From positions 310,001 to 374,000 of the forward strand of contig CP094685.1 in NCBI GenBank assembly GCA_022828425.1: 64,000 nucleotides of DNA, read 5' to 3'. The translations under genes were made by a program, and so were the position numbers. Positions 17,917 to 26,742 of this stretch are shown here, one piece after another; position 1 is the first letter of the stretch; every line of letters starts with the position of its first letter. The notes beneath the pieces were generated by a model. It ran no database searches. It saw only the letters and a program-made list of their open reading frames with translations, and had not been told where the DNA came from. The DNA comes from Candidatus Thiothrix sulfatifontis. GTDB lineage: Bacteria; Pseudomonadota; Gammaproteobacteria; Thiotrichales; Thiotrichaceae.

Positions 17917-18633
17917 ATGGCATACTTGGATATGAATTCGGGTACACTGGTTGCCAATGCCAGTGAAACCGAACGTGCGGGCTTCATTCGCCGCACTTAC
18001 CTGCATTTGGGTGGCGCTATCGTCGCTTACGCGGCACTCACCACTGTATTGATTCAATCCGGCGCGGCTAAACCGCTGATGCAACTCATGCAAGGCAGCA
18101 TGTGGAGCTGGTTGATGGTGTTGGCGCTCTTCATGGGCGCGTCGTATTTCGCCGACAAATGGGCGCATTCAGCGATTTCCAAAGAAATGCAGTACGCCGG
18201 TTTAGGCATGTACGTCGCTGCCCTTGCTCTGATTTCCACACCGCTGCTTTACGGTGCATTGAACTTTGCCCCCAACCCCAATGTGTTGCCCAGTGCAGCG
18301 CTGCTAACACTAATGTTGGCGGGCGGTATTACCTTCACTGCATTCACTACCCGTAAGAACTTTTCATTTTTAGCACCGTTTCTTACCGTTGCCAGCTTCA
18401 TTGCAATAGGCGTGATTCTAGCCAGTATGCTGTTTGGGTTTACCTTGGGTTTGCTGTTTTTTGGCGCGATGATTGTGTTGGCGGGTGCAGCCATGTTGTA
18501 TCAGACTTCACAAATAATTCATGAATACCACACCGATCAACATGTCGGTGCCTCATTGGGATTATTCTCCAGTGTCGGTTTAATGTTCTTGAATATTGTA
18601 CAATTCCTGATGAGTTTAACAGGCAACGACTAA
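17917..18633 (+). CDS. Bax inhibitor-1 (BI-1/YccA-like) membrane protein
   Basis: A 238-residue polytopic inner-membrane protein with seven hydrophobic segments. It carries BI-1 family marks: RTYLHLGGAIVAYAALT at the first helix, the paired-aspartate region near the C-terminus reduced to YQTSQIIHEYHTDQHVGASL, and LFSSVGLMFLNIVQFL. Family members (YccA, YbhL, BsYetJ) act as calcium leak channels or FtsH modulators. A good AGGAG precedes the start and a strong terminator follows the stop. Confidence 0.88.
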   Translation: MAYLDMNSGTLVANASETERAGFIRRTYLHLGGAIVAYAALTTVLIQSGAAKPLMQLMQGSMWSWLMVLALFMGASYFADKWAHSAISKEMQYAGLGMYVAALALISTPLLYGALNFAPNPNVLPSAALLTLMLAGGITFTAFTTRKNFSFLAPFLTVASFIAIGVILASMLFGFTLGLLFFGAMIVLAGAAMLYQTSQIIHEYHTDQHVGASLGLFSSVGLMFLNIVQFLMSLTGND

Positions 18634-18660
18634 GCCTCATGCCTTCTGTGAATTTGAATG

Positions 18661-18687
18661 AGGCGTCCTGCGGGACGCCTTTTTATT
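18661..18687 (+). terminator. Rho-independent terminator after the BI-1 gene
   Basis: An 8-bp GC-rich stem (AGGCGTCC/GGACGCCT) with a 4-nt loop is followed by TTTTATT on the plus strand, 28 nt downstream of the BI-1 stop and ahead of apaH. Confidence 0.85.
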
Positions 18688-18723
18688 GCGCTCAAGAAAC
18701 AGGTACATTAAACAGGTAAACAC

Positions 18724-19560
18724 ATGGCTACTTACGCAATCGGTGATTTACAGGGGTGTTATGACCCACTCATGCGCCTTTTGGACAAACTGCGCTTTGA
18801 CCCTCGGCAAGATACGCTGTGGTTTGCCGGGGATTTGGTGAATCGCGGCAAACAATCGCTGGAAACCTTACGCTTTGTACGTTCCCTGCGGGATGCGGCG
18901 GTGTGTGTTTTGGGCAACCATGACATCAGTTTGTTGGCGACGCATTATGGGCTACGTAAAGCGCACAAAAGTTTACAATCATTGCTGGATGCGCCCGATT
19001 ACTCCGAATTGATTACCTGGTTGGCGCAACGCCCGCTGTTGCACGTCGATACCCGACTAGGGTACGCCATGAGCCATGCAGGAATTTCCCCGCAGTGGGA
19101 TTTAGCCACCGCGCAAGCTTGCGCCCGTGAAGTTGAAGCCGAGCTTAGCAGCCCCCGCGCCGCCGACTGGTTAGCACGCGTTTACGGCGACCAACCGGAT
19201 ACTTGGAATCCGGCGGACAGTCAGCCAGACCGCCACCGCTACATCCTCAATGCATTCACCCGAATGCGCTATTGCCGAGCGGATGGCAGCCTCGAATTTG
19301 AGGCCAAAGGCAATCCGTTTGAGGCGAATAAATCAGCGATTGTAACCACGACGGAACTTATTCCGTGGTTTAACTATCCAATGAAACATATTCTGGGTGT
19401 GACCGTGTTATTTGGGCATTGGTCTACTTTGGGGTATCATAATGAAAATTATGTCATTGCGCTGGACACAGGCTGTGTATGGGGCGGTCAGCTCAGCGCC
19501 ATTAGAATCGATATAAAAAATCAACAACCTAACTGCATTCGATGTGACGACTATGGCTGA
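18724..19560 (+). CDS. apaH: Symmetrical bis(5'-nucleosyl)-tetraphosphatase ApaH
   Basis: Hydrolyses Ap4A to two ADP and also removes Np4 caps from RNA. 278 residues of calcineurin-type phosphoesterase: YAIGDLQGCYDPL (metal ligands), LWFAGDLVNRGKQSLETLRF, VLGNHDISLLA, and MSHAGISPQWD are all in place, followed by the terminal LFGHWSTLGYH and ALDTGCVWGG motifs. Length is normal. In many gammaproteobacteria it follows apaG; here apaG lies 32 kb away on the other strand. Confidence 0.97.
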   Translation: MATYAIGDLQGCYDPLMRLLDKLRFDPRQDTLWFAGDLVNRGKQSLETLRFVRSLRDAAVCVLGNHDISLLATHYGLRKAHKSLQSLLDAPDYSELITWLAQRPLLHVDTRLGYAMSHAGISPQWDLATAQACAREVEAELSSPRAADWLARVYGDQPDTWNPADSQPDRHRYILNAFTRMRYCRADGSLEFEAKGNPFEANKSAIVTTTELIPWFNYPMKHILGVTVLFGHWSTLGYHNENYVIALDTGCVWGGQLSAIRIDIKNQQPNCIRCDDYG

Positions 19561-20041
19561 TGAAAAAAAAGACACTGAACCCAGCAGCTACGCTGGTACT
19601 GTAAAAGTAGCAATCCGTGGGCGCGATTATTACGTGCATATTTCCGCGCCCATGCCGATGATGTCCTTGGAAGATTTGCAAAAAGGGCTGGAACGTAATC
19701 GTGCGATTATCAAAGCCAGTCAAGAAAAAATGCGTGATATGTTTGTCATGGAGGCGTTTGAATACGCCGCACCTTGGACGCTGAACTATGACAGTCCCAC
19801 CCAAGATGCGATTCAAGCGCACATCAACATCAATATGCTCGTGCCACTGATCAACCTCAAGGGCGGCGCTGCCAGCTATGACAAACCCGAAACGTTTCCG
19901 GTCAAACAACGGATCGAAATGATGCGCAACGTTGCTGAAAAAAGCGTATTCGTGGACAAAATGCTCAATCAAAACACCATGAACACCGGCATTGCCATGA
20001 CATTTATGCTCGTGGTGGTATTAGCACTGGTGCTACTCTGA
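19553..20041 (+). CDS. Tail-anchored hypothetical protein
   Basis: 162 residues from ATG 19553; a GTG three codons earlier is possible, and no clear ribosome binding site distinguishes them. The protein starts inside the last codons of apaH, so it may be coupled to it. It is mostly hydrophilic with a C-terminal transmembrane helix (TGIAMTFMLVVVLALVLL), consistent with a tail-anchored inner-membrane protein. No family recognised. The 3' end overlaps the convergent chpC stop by 9 nt. Confidence 0.5.
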   Translation: MADEKKDTEPSSYAGTVKVAIRGRDYYVHISAPMPMMSLEDLQKGLERNRAIIKASQEKMRDMFVMEAFEYAAPWTLNYDSPTQDAIQAHININMLVPLINLKGGAASYDKPETFPVKQRIEMMRNVAEKSVFVDKMLNQNTMNTGIAMTFMLVVVLALVLL

Positions 20042-20530
20042 GAGCACGGATTCGGGCTGTTCCGCCGTCAGTTGCAACACTTCGGCGACAACCGCTTCAA
20101 TCGTCGGCAAATCAGGGATGAAACACAGCAAATGTGAGGCGCGTACTTGGCGTGCCACATACGGGCAACGCTGCACATTGCCGCTGTGATCATCGCGCAA
20201 GGTATCCGGCAAAATATCCAAGGTGTTCAAGCCGCCCTGCACCCGCAACGCAATAAACGGCAAAGCGGGCAAAGCGGAGACCGTGTGCAAAATCAGGCAC
20301 TTACCTTCATCCGATTCACCTGCCGCGTCTTGCATACACAGGGACTCCAGCGACACCACCGGAATTTGCCGGTTACGCCATTGTAACCAGCCTTCCAAAC
20401 CCGGATGTTCCGAGGGCGTTAGTTCGCCACCTGTTACCAATTCTGCCATCAAATTGACTGGCAAGATCAAACTGCCGTGATGCAGGCGCACGATCAAGCT
20501 TTTGATCGCAGGTTGTGGTGTGGGGTTCAT
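20033..20530 (-). CDS. chpC: CheW-like protein ChpC of the Pil-Chp system
   Basis: A 165-residue CheW-domain protein at the end of the Pil-Chp operon. The start is the ATG at 20530 because it overlaps the chpA stop in ATGA form; a start six codons upstream is unlikely. CheW-like features include SLIVRLHHGSLILPVNLMAE and the WLQWRNRQIPVVSLESLC segment. ChpC proteins connect extra methyl-accepting proteins to the ChpA kinase controlling twitching motility or cAMP. Position last after chpA matches other gammaproteobacteria, although chpB (methylesterase) is absent. Confidence 0.82.
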   Translation of the reverse strand: MNPTPQPAIKSLIVRLHHGSLILPVNLMAELVTGGELTPSEHPGLEGWLQWRNRQIPVVSLESLCMQDAAGESDEGKCLILHTVSALPALPFIALRVQGGLNTLDILPDTLRDDHSGNVQRCPYVARQVRASHLLCFIPDLPTIEAVVAEVLQLTAEQPESVLSE

Positions 20531-23500
20531 GCGGGTTGATTCTCCCATTCGTGGGTATTGTTGGCGTCATGCCCACTGGCTAATACCTCTTGCAAAGCAT
20601 CCAGCAGCACGTCGTTTTGGTAAGGTTTGCCGAGGAAGCCCGTAGCGCCCAACGATCCGGCATGTTCGCGGTGTTTTTGCGCAGTACGCGAACTGATCAT
20701 AATCACCGGCAACCGCGCCCATTGCGGGTCACGTCGCAGATGCCCCAGCAATTCAAAGCCATCCATGCGCGGCATTTCAATGTCCAGCAACACCGCATTC
20801 GGCTGGAATTCGGCAATGCGTTCCAGCGCCTCCATGCCGTCTTTCGCCGTCAACACCGTGTATTCACGGCTATTGAGGAATTTTTCCGTGACGCGGCGCA
20901 CCGTAATCGAATCATCCACCACCAACACCCGTGGCGGCCCGCTGGGTTCTGCCGGTGCGGGCATTTCTTCAATAGCAAGTACCGGCGGCAAGGCGGAAGC
21001 GGTTTCCGCCAAGCGTGCCAATTCTGCCATATCCGGCACCAAGTATACGCTGCCATCCGGTGCTACCGTGGCTGCCGAATACAAACGGCAACTTTTGAAC
21101 AAGGTTCCCAAGGGTTGCAACACCACTTCGCGCCGCCCGCGAATGTGATCAATAATCCACGCCAAAGCGCGTCCCTGCCACTGAATAAACACCACCGGGA
21201 AACGTTCATCAGCCGCGAACACCGGCTCCACCCGTTGCCCACCCAAGACTTCCGCCAGATGATGCAAAGCGTAAGCTTCCCCCGCAAACATCAGTTTGTC
21301 TGCATCCGCTTGCAGCGCGGCGTGAAGCTGTTGCCCAGACAAACGCGCCAGCCCTTGCACCCCCGTAATCGGCAAAGCATACACTTGGGTTTGCACTTCA
21401 ACCAACAACACCGGGTTCACCACCAACGTAAACGGCAAATGCATCGCAAACGTCGTGCCTTCACCGGGCGTCGAACTGATTTGCAAACTGCCCCCCAAGG
21501 CTTTGAGTTCGGAATGCACCACATCCATGCCGATGCCACGCCCTGAGATTTGGCTGATGGTTTCAGCGGTCGAAAAACCGGGGCGCAAAATCAGCCGATC
21601 CAATTCCGCTTCGGGTAATTCCAGCCCTTTGCCGACCAAACCCATTTCGATAGCACGCTGCCGCAAACGTTCACGGTTCAACCCCCGCCCGTCATCACGG
21701 AAACGGATCACGATTTCATTGTCATCGCGGCTAATGGTCAAGGTAATGTTGCCGGTAGGCGCTTTGCCCGCCTGTTCGCGCTCTTCTGGGGTTTCCAAAC
21801 CGTGCGAAATGGCGTTACGGATCAAATGCTCCAGCGGCGCCGTCATGTTTTGCAACAAATTACGGTCGAGTTCGCAGTCTTCGCCTTGCACCTCCAGCGC
21901 GACTTGCTTGCCCAATTCACTCGCCACTTGCCGGGTCAAACGGCGTAAGCGCGGCACTAACATGGTGACAGCCACCAAGCGCGTATCCAGCAAATCGCGC
22001 TGAAGTTTGCGGGTGGTGCGCATATCGGCTTGCAATAATTGCTCACCTTTGCGCACTTGAGCGGCTAAATCCACTTCCAAATTCACCAAATCGTTCAAGC
22101 TTTCCGCCAGTGAACGCGAGATGCGTTGGACTTCGGCGTATTGATCCATTTCCAACGGGTCAAAACCGGCAGCATTAGTGCTCGTTTTGCTGGCTTGCAA
22201 ACGCTTGCTGCGCCCATCGTGAATGCGGGCTTCGCTTTCCACTTCCAAGGTACGGATTTGCTGACGCAAACGTGCCACGGTGCGTACCAATTCATCCACG
22301 TCCATCCCCATGCTGCTGAGGTGTTCGGACATGTGTACTTGTTGCACATTGAGTTCCACCACACGGTCGATCAGGTTATCCACAAACAAAGCGGGCAAAC
22401 GGATGGTTTCGTGCGGGTTACTGACATTGGCGCTGCTGGAGGGGGTCGCATCCGGGGCAGGTGTGGGGCGAGAAGTGCTATCCAGCACACTAATATCGGG
22501 CAAACTGTCCGCTTGTTCTTGCAACAAACGCTCCAGCAAACTGCCGGATTCGGCCTGTGCAGCACGTTGCCGCACCCAAGCATCCGCTATCGGCGCAGGC
22601 ATTGGTGCAACAAGCGGCGCTACTGCTGCGAGATTTGGCGGTTCTGCCACAACTGGCGTTGCCGGTATCATGCTAATGGGCGACGTATTGACGGGTGCGT
22701 TCGGTTGATTCAAGGCTTCCGTCAAGGTGTGCAAGCGATCAACCGCGACTTGCAAGTGCTCAATATCCGCATCCGATACCCGTCCAACCCCGTGCAAATG
22801 GCTTAACAGGGTTTCAGCGTCATGGCTGACATCGGCTAGTGAAGCCAATTGCGCCATGCGTGCGCCCCCTTTGAGGGTGTGAAATTCGCGTTCGAGTTCG
22901 CGGATAATGTCGCGCTCTTCCGGGGATTCCCGCAAATTTTCCAGATTACGGTCGAGCGCCTGAAGCTGTTCGGGGACTTCTTCCCAGAACAATTGCCAAA
23001 TCATCCGCGATTCGGCATCGGCTTCCGCTGCATCATCGACTTCCGGTGCGGATTCTGGCGCTGGTTCCAGCGTCGTCACAAAATCAAATACAGGTTCGGA
23101 AGCAGGTGTAGGAACACTTTCCGGCTCAATATCACTAATGAAATCAAGCACTGATTCGGGTTCGGGCGCAGGAACGCTTTCCGGCTCAATATCACTAATG
23201 AAATCAAGCACAGGTTCAGGTAGCAGTTCGGGCAACGGTTCGGGTAGCAGTTCAGGCAACGGCGCGGGTTTTACGATAGGTTCTGCGGCGGAAAAATCCC
23301 ACGTTTCCAGTGGCGCGGCTTCTGGCGGGAGTAAGACCGTTTCGGCTTCAGCAATGATGCGTTCAACCCGTGCATCTTTTTGTGAGGCGTTCAGGAAAAA
23401 ATCGAGTCGCGCCCGCAATTCCTGCACCGCTTTGCCAATTTGCACGGAAACGCGCTCATCGGCTTTCAACTGTCCGCTCATGACATGATTCAATAAATCT

Positions 23501-23721
23501 TCGTGAATCCACGCGAAATCACCCAGTGCAAACGCTCCCGCCATCCGCCCACTGCCTTTCAGGGTGTGAAAAGCACGGCGGATTTCCACCAAAGCTTCGC
23601 GATTGGTTCGCGCCTTGTCCCATTGCGGGTAAAGCGTTTCCAGATTCTCACTGATTTCGGTCACTTCTTCGCTGAAAATCTCGAAGATGTCTTCCCCCAA
23701 CGCTTCCCGCAACGCTGACAT
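20527..23721 (-). CDS. chpA: ChpA, C-terminal portion (Hpt-kinase-CheW-REC)
   Basis: A 1064-residue frame from MSALREALGEDIFEIFSEEV. It holds an Hpt domain with AFHTLKGSGRM (His52), a second Hpt with FHTLKGGARM near residue 280, and a Pro/Glu-rich repetitive linker between them. CheA dimerisation and HATPase regions follow (HLIRNAISHGLETP, FRDDGRGLN, GRGIGMDVVHSEL), then a CheW-like regulatory domain and a C-terminal receiver (VLVVDDSITVRRV, LLDIEMPRMDG). The frame stays open upstream of this ATG to the A-run at 23844-23853, where it meets the N-terminal chpA frame. It is therefore probably part of one protein, made by slippage or split by an indel. Confidence 0.9.
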   Translation of the reverse strand: MSALREALGEDIFEIFSEEVTEISENLETLYPQWDKARTNREALVEIRRAFHTLKGSGRMAGAFALGDFAWIHEDLLNHVMSGQLKADERVSVQIGKAVQELRARLDFFLNASQKDARVERIIAEAETVLLPPEAAPLETWDFSAAEPIVKPAPLPELLPEPLPELLPEPVLDFISDIEPESVPAPEPESVLDFISDIEPESVPTPASEPVFDFVTTLEPAPESAPEVDDAAEADAESRMIWQLFWEEVPEQLQALDRNLENLRESPEERDIIRELEREFHTLKGGARMAQLASLADVSHDAETLLSHLHGVGRVSDADIEHLQVAVDRLHTLTEALNQPNAPVNTSPISMIPATPVVAEPPNLAAVAPLVAPMPAPIADAWVRQRAAQAESGSLLERLLQEQADSLPDISVLDSTSRPTPAPDATPSSSANVSNPHETIRLPALFVDNLIDRVVELNVQQVHMSEHLSSMGMDVDELVRTVARLRQQIRTLEVESEARIHDGRSKRLQASKTSTNAAGFDPLEMDQYAEVQRISRSLAESLNDLVNLEVDLAAQVRKGEQLLQADMRTTRKLQRDLLDTRLVAVTMLVPRLRRLTRQVASELGKQVALEVQGEDCELDRNLLQNMTAPLEHLIRNAISHGLETPEEREQAGKAPTGNITLTISRDDNEIVIRFRDDGRGLNRERLRQRAIEMGLVGKGLELPEAELDRLILRPGFSTAETISQISGRGIGMDVVHSELKALGGSLQISSTPGEGTTFAMHLPFTLVVNPVLLVEVQTQVYALPITGVQGLARLSGQQLHAALQADADKLMFAGEAYALHHLAEVLGGQRVEPVFAADERFPVVFIQWQGRALAWIIDHIRGRREVVLQPLGTLFKSCRLYSAATVAPDGSVYLVPDMAELARLAETASALPPVLAIEEMPAPAEPSGPPRVLVVDDSITVRRVTEKFLNSREYTVLTAKDGMEALERIAEFQPNAVLLDIEMPRMDGFELLGHLRRDPQWARLPVIMISSRTAQKHREHAGSLGATGFLGKPYQNDVLLDALQEVLASGHDANNTHEWENQPA
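23112..23210. repeat. 60-bp tandem repeat in the chpA linker
   Basis: Two 39-bp near-identical segments (23112-23150 and 23172-23210) recur with a 60-bp period. They encode the repeated peptide VLDFISDIEPESVP in the linker between the two Hpt domains. A shorter Leu-Pro-Glu repeat adjoins at about 23216-23265. Copy number variation here would change linker length without shifting the frame. Confidence 0.75.
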
Positions 23722-23768
23722 GGCGGGGAGTGCGGGCGGCGGCGGTAACGTGACCGCTGTTTCAGCGT

Positions 23769-25589
23769 CTACGCGGGAACTAATGTCGGCTGGATCGGCA
23801 TCCGTAAGCGTTGCAGTAAAGTCGATGGTGTGCGCTGTTGCGCTTTTTTTTTTGCCTCAACGTTCGCTTCCAGCGCGTCGAGATTCACATCATTCAACAG
23901 ATTCAAATCGCTGGAATGATCCAACTCTCGCAGTTTGGCAAACCCAGTCGGTAACAACGACAAATAATCTTCCTGATGCAACCGTGCCGATACTGACGCT
24001 TCAAACAGGGTCAGAATGTCCGCAAACGTCGACAATTCATCCAAGGATGGCTGGCGCTGGTGTGCCAATAAATCTTCGCGCACGTAGCGCACCGCCGTAT
24101 CCACCAGCGGTAACAATTCGCTCGTTCCCGCAATCGTCAATGCGCCACTGATGTTTTCTAATAAGGTCGCCACATCTTCCAAGCACACGAATGCCCAACC
24201 TTCTTTGTAGAACGCCACCATGCGGGTTTGCGCACGGCTCAATTCCGTCAGCGTTGAGCGCAACAGGCTGCGTTCATCCGAAGGGTCGGGAGTATCATTG
24301 TCTGGGCTGAAAATGGTTTCGGTTAAATCGTGTCCGGTTTCGGCGTATTCGCTGAGAACCTTTTCCAAACGGGCGTAGTGGGTACTAATCCCCAACATGG
24401 CTTCTAAATCTTGCGCCGTGCCGCTGGCTAAACGCTCTTTTAACGCTGTGGCTAACCCAGAAGTCAGGTTGCCTGCTTGCCCCAAGCCCAACATTGCCAA
24501 GGTGCTGGCAAGATTTTCGGTTTTATCCGCGAGTTTACCCAGCAATTCGGGTTGGCGTTCTTGGTCTTGCATCGCATCGAGAATGCTTTGCAAGTTACGC
24601 AATTCTTCGGTGACAGAAGCAGCCACCGCCCGCCACATATCACGCCCCGGTGTGGTGTAATAATGGCGCAATTCATCCAAGGTTTCGCCTTGTGGCAAAT
24701 ACAAATCCAAGTGATACGCCGCTTTGACTTTATCGGCAATCGCCGCGCCGGGTTCAGCTAACCCAATGTAGTACAAAAGGTTTTTAATGAATTCGTCCGA
24801 AAGCACGCGGTCATAACGGGCTTCACCCATCTCGGCAAACCGGCGAATTTCACGCTCCAAGCGTCCCACCAACATTTTGACGGCAGTACCCTGTTCCAAG
24901 CGCCCGTGTTCCAGCGCATCGGTCAAACCGGAGGCAATCCACCACAACGAACGCAAGCGCTGGCTGCGGTTGAGCTTAATCATATTGTCAGTGACTTTTC
25001 CCGCCGCCTGCAACATGCGTTCGGGTTGTTCCTGACGAAACCAGCCCAGCAAAGCTTTTTGTAAGAAAAAGCGTAATTTGGTGCTGACCTGCTGTAATTT
25101 TTCCAGCGGCAATGCCACGTATTCACTCGTGCCAATCACCGCATCACTGGCATGACCGTCTTCTGGCAGGAAAATCAAATGCTCAGACAGCAATTCCGCA
25201 TCGCGGGAGGCGCGTAAATTATTCAGCGTTGGCAACACAATCACCGGCAAATCGGCATAGCCTTCCTGCAAATGTTTGAGGTATTCCGACAATTGCAGCA
25301 AACCTTCGGCAACCGCATCTTGCGCCGCACGCAGGTTTTCCACCCGATCTTGAATCAGAGCATCCAACAACAGCACGAGTTCACGGCTGAGCATGGAGAC
25401 ACCGCTGGCATCCAGTATTTCTAACACCCCATTCAAGTGGCGGCAAGTTTCACGGCTGGCACTTAATTCACTCTTGTCCGTCGTCTCGGTGTAACGCCCA
25501 AAGGACTGCCGTGCTTGCTCAATTGCCAGCTCCGTGTCTTTGATGATCCACCCAAGACGGCTTGCCAAACTTGATTTATCCGAAATCAT
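23769..25589 (-). CDS. chpA: ChpA, N-terminal portion, separated by a frameshift
   Basis: 606 residues from MISDKSSLASRLGWIIKDTE, with AGGTG ahead of the ATG and only 13 nt after pilJ. It matches the helical N-terminal half of ChpA-type kinases. Translation passes an AAA AAA AAA lysine run and then ends 26 codons later in a tail unlike the family. The same DNA read one frame over gives an acidic linker, TIDFTATLTDADPADISSRV, that leads directly into the C-terminal chpA frame. One extra A, or a -1 slip, fuses both into a 1687-residue ChpA covering 20527-25589. Whether this is real slippage, phase variation, mutation or a sequencing error cannot be told here. Confidence 0.85.
   Translation of the reverse strand: MISDKSSLASRLGWIIKDTELAIEQARQSFGRYTETTDKSELSASRETCRHLNGVLEILDASGVSMLSRELVLLLDALIQDRVENLRAAQDAVAEGLLQLSEYLKHLQEGYADLPVIVLPTLNNLRASRDAELLSEHLIFLPEDGHASDAVIGTSEYVALPLEKLQQVSTKLRFFLQKALLGWFRQEQPERMLQAAGKVTDNMIKLNRSQRLRSLWWIASGLTDALEHGRLEQGTAVKMLVGRLEREIRRFAEMGEARYDRVLSDEFIKNLLYYIGLAEPGAAIADKVKAAYHLDLYLPQGETLDELRHYYTTPGRDMWRAVAASVTEELRNLQSILDAMQDQERQPELLGKLADKTENLASTLAMLGLGQAGNLTSGLATALKERLASGTAQDLEAMLGISTHYARLEKVLSEYAETGHDLTETIFSPDNDTPDPSDERSLLRSTLTELSRAQTRMVAFYKEGWAFVCLEDVATLLENISGALTIAGTSELLPLVDTAVRYVREDLLAHQRQPSLDELSTFADILTLFEASVSARLHQEDYLSLLPTGFAKLRELDHSSDLNLLNDVNLDALEANVEAKKKAQQRTPSTLLQRLRMPIQPTLVPA
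23844..23853 (-). other. Homopolymer A10 slippage site in chpA
   Basis: Ten consecutive T on the plus strand, A10 in the mRNA. It is placed exactly where the N-terminal chpA frame must shift by -1 to enter the C-terminal frame. Runs of nine or more A are known substrates for transcriptional slippage, and for replication slippage at contingency loci. Confidence 0.8.
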
Positions 25590-25602
25590 ATTGCACCTGT
25601 CA

Positions 25603-26742
25603 TTATTGTTTTTCTTCGGCGAGATTGAAATCCGCGATAGCACCGCGCAAATCAGCCGCTGTCGCATTCAGATCCGTGACCAGATCCCTGGTTTCTTCAC
25701 TGTAACGGGCGGTTTGCTGGGTGATTTCCTGAATCGCACTCATGGTATTCACCACTTGACCCGCCATATTCGCCTGTTTGCCTGCTGCCTCGGAGATATT
25801 ACCGATCAAACGTGCCAGACCCACGGTAACATCTTCCACTTCATCGAGCGCAGCACCGGCTAATTCGGCATTCCGGGCGCCATCCACCACTTTTGCCGTG
25901 GTTTCTTCCATCGACGCCATTACTTCGCTGGTATCGGCTTGCATGGTACGAATCAGCACATCAATCTTGCGGGAAGCCTCCCCCGCTTGTTGCGCCAATT
26001 GCTGCATTTCATCCGCCAAGCGCCGAAAACCCGCATTGCCTTGGGCGCTGCCGCTCATCGCTTGGCTGGAGCTGGTTTGAATCGACGCATTCAGTGCCAG
26101 AATATTCGTCTGTTCCGCAATGTCATTCATCAGGCGTACAATATCGCCCACTTCCTGCGAACTTTCCCCCAAGCGTTTCAGGCGTTTGGAAGTCGCTTGA
26201 ATTTTTTCGCGAATCGCACCCATGTCCGCAATCGTGGCACGCACGGTATGCGCCCCCGCTTGCGAAATATCCAAGGATTTGCGGGCAACGTCGGTGGAAC
26301 TCGATGCGTTGCGCGACACTTTTTGAATGGATTTCGTCATGGTCGCAATGGCGGCGGTAACAACCCCAATTTCCTGCGCTTGGCGAGCCGTTGCCCCGGC
26401 TAAACTGTTGATGCGCGTATCGGCATCCTGCGCAAAGCCCGTCAGACGGTGCGAGGTCATATCCACCCGCAATACCAAGGTTTGCAAGGCATCCACCGCG
26501 TAATTGACCGCATCGGCAATCGCCCCCGTCACGTCTTCCGTCACCGTCGCCCGCATGGTCAAATCACCATCCGCCAGTGAACTCATTTCATCCAGCAACC
26601 GCAATACCGCTTGTTGTTGCTGGCGGGCTTCACCCGCTGACTGCGTATGCATTTGGCGTTTCAAGTGCAGTAATAACACCCCCATCACCAATAACAGCAG
26701 CAGCAATACCGCAATAATAATCTGGTAAGCCAGCAGATTCAT
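25603..26742 (-). CDS. pilJ: Methyl-accepting chemotaxis protein PilJ (short form)
   Basis: 379 residues. One N-terminal transmembrane helix (YQIIIAVLLLLLLVMGVLLL) is followed directly by a cytoplasmic coiled coil and the signalling hairpin NDIAEQTNILALNASIQ. There is no second membrane helix and no periplasmic region, unlike the roughly 680-residue Pseudomonas PilJ. After the hairpin tip sequence the segment TSSSQAMSGSAQGNAGFRRL looks about six residues longer than usual. It is coupled to pilI (TAATG overlap). It likely relays pilus-retraction or surface contact to ChpA, presumably through partners rather than its own sensor domain. Confidence 0.88.
   Translation of the reverse strand: MNLLAYQIIIAVLLLLLLVMGVLLLHLKRQMHTQSAGEARQQQQAVLRLLDEMSSLADGDLTMRATVTEDVTGAIADAVNYAVDALQTLVLRVDMTSHRLTGFAQDADTRINSLAGATARQAQEIGVVTAAIATMTKSIQKVSRNASSSTDVARKSLDISQAGAHTVRATIADMGAIREKIQATSKRLKRLGESSQEVGDIVRLMNDIAEQTNILALNASIQTSSSQAMSGSAQGNAGFRRLADEMQQLAQQAGEASRKIDVLIRTMQADTSEVMASMEETTAKVVDGARNAELAGAALDEVEDVTVGLARLIGNISEAAGKQANMAGQVVNTMSAIQEITQQTARYSEETRDLVTDLNATAADLRGAIADFNLAEEKQ

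Noticed and set aside
20590..21546. Plus-strand open frame of 318 codons opposite chpA
   Set aside because: Shadow of a long conserved kinase gene; composition is Gln/His/Arg-rich without recognisable domains.
23090..23270. Possible CRISPR-like repeats in the chpA region
   Set aside because: The repeats are in frame, differ in length and encode a protein linker; there are no unique spacers and no cas genes.
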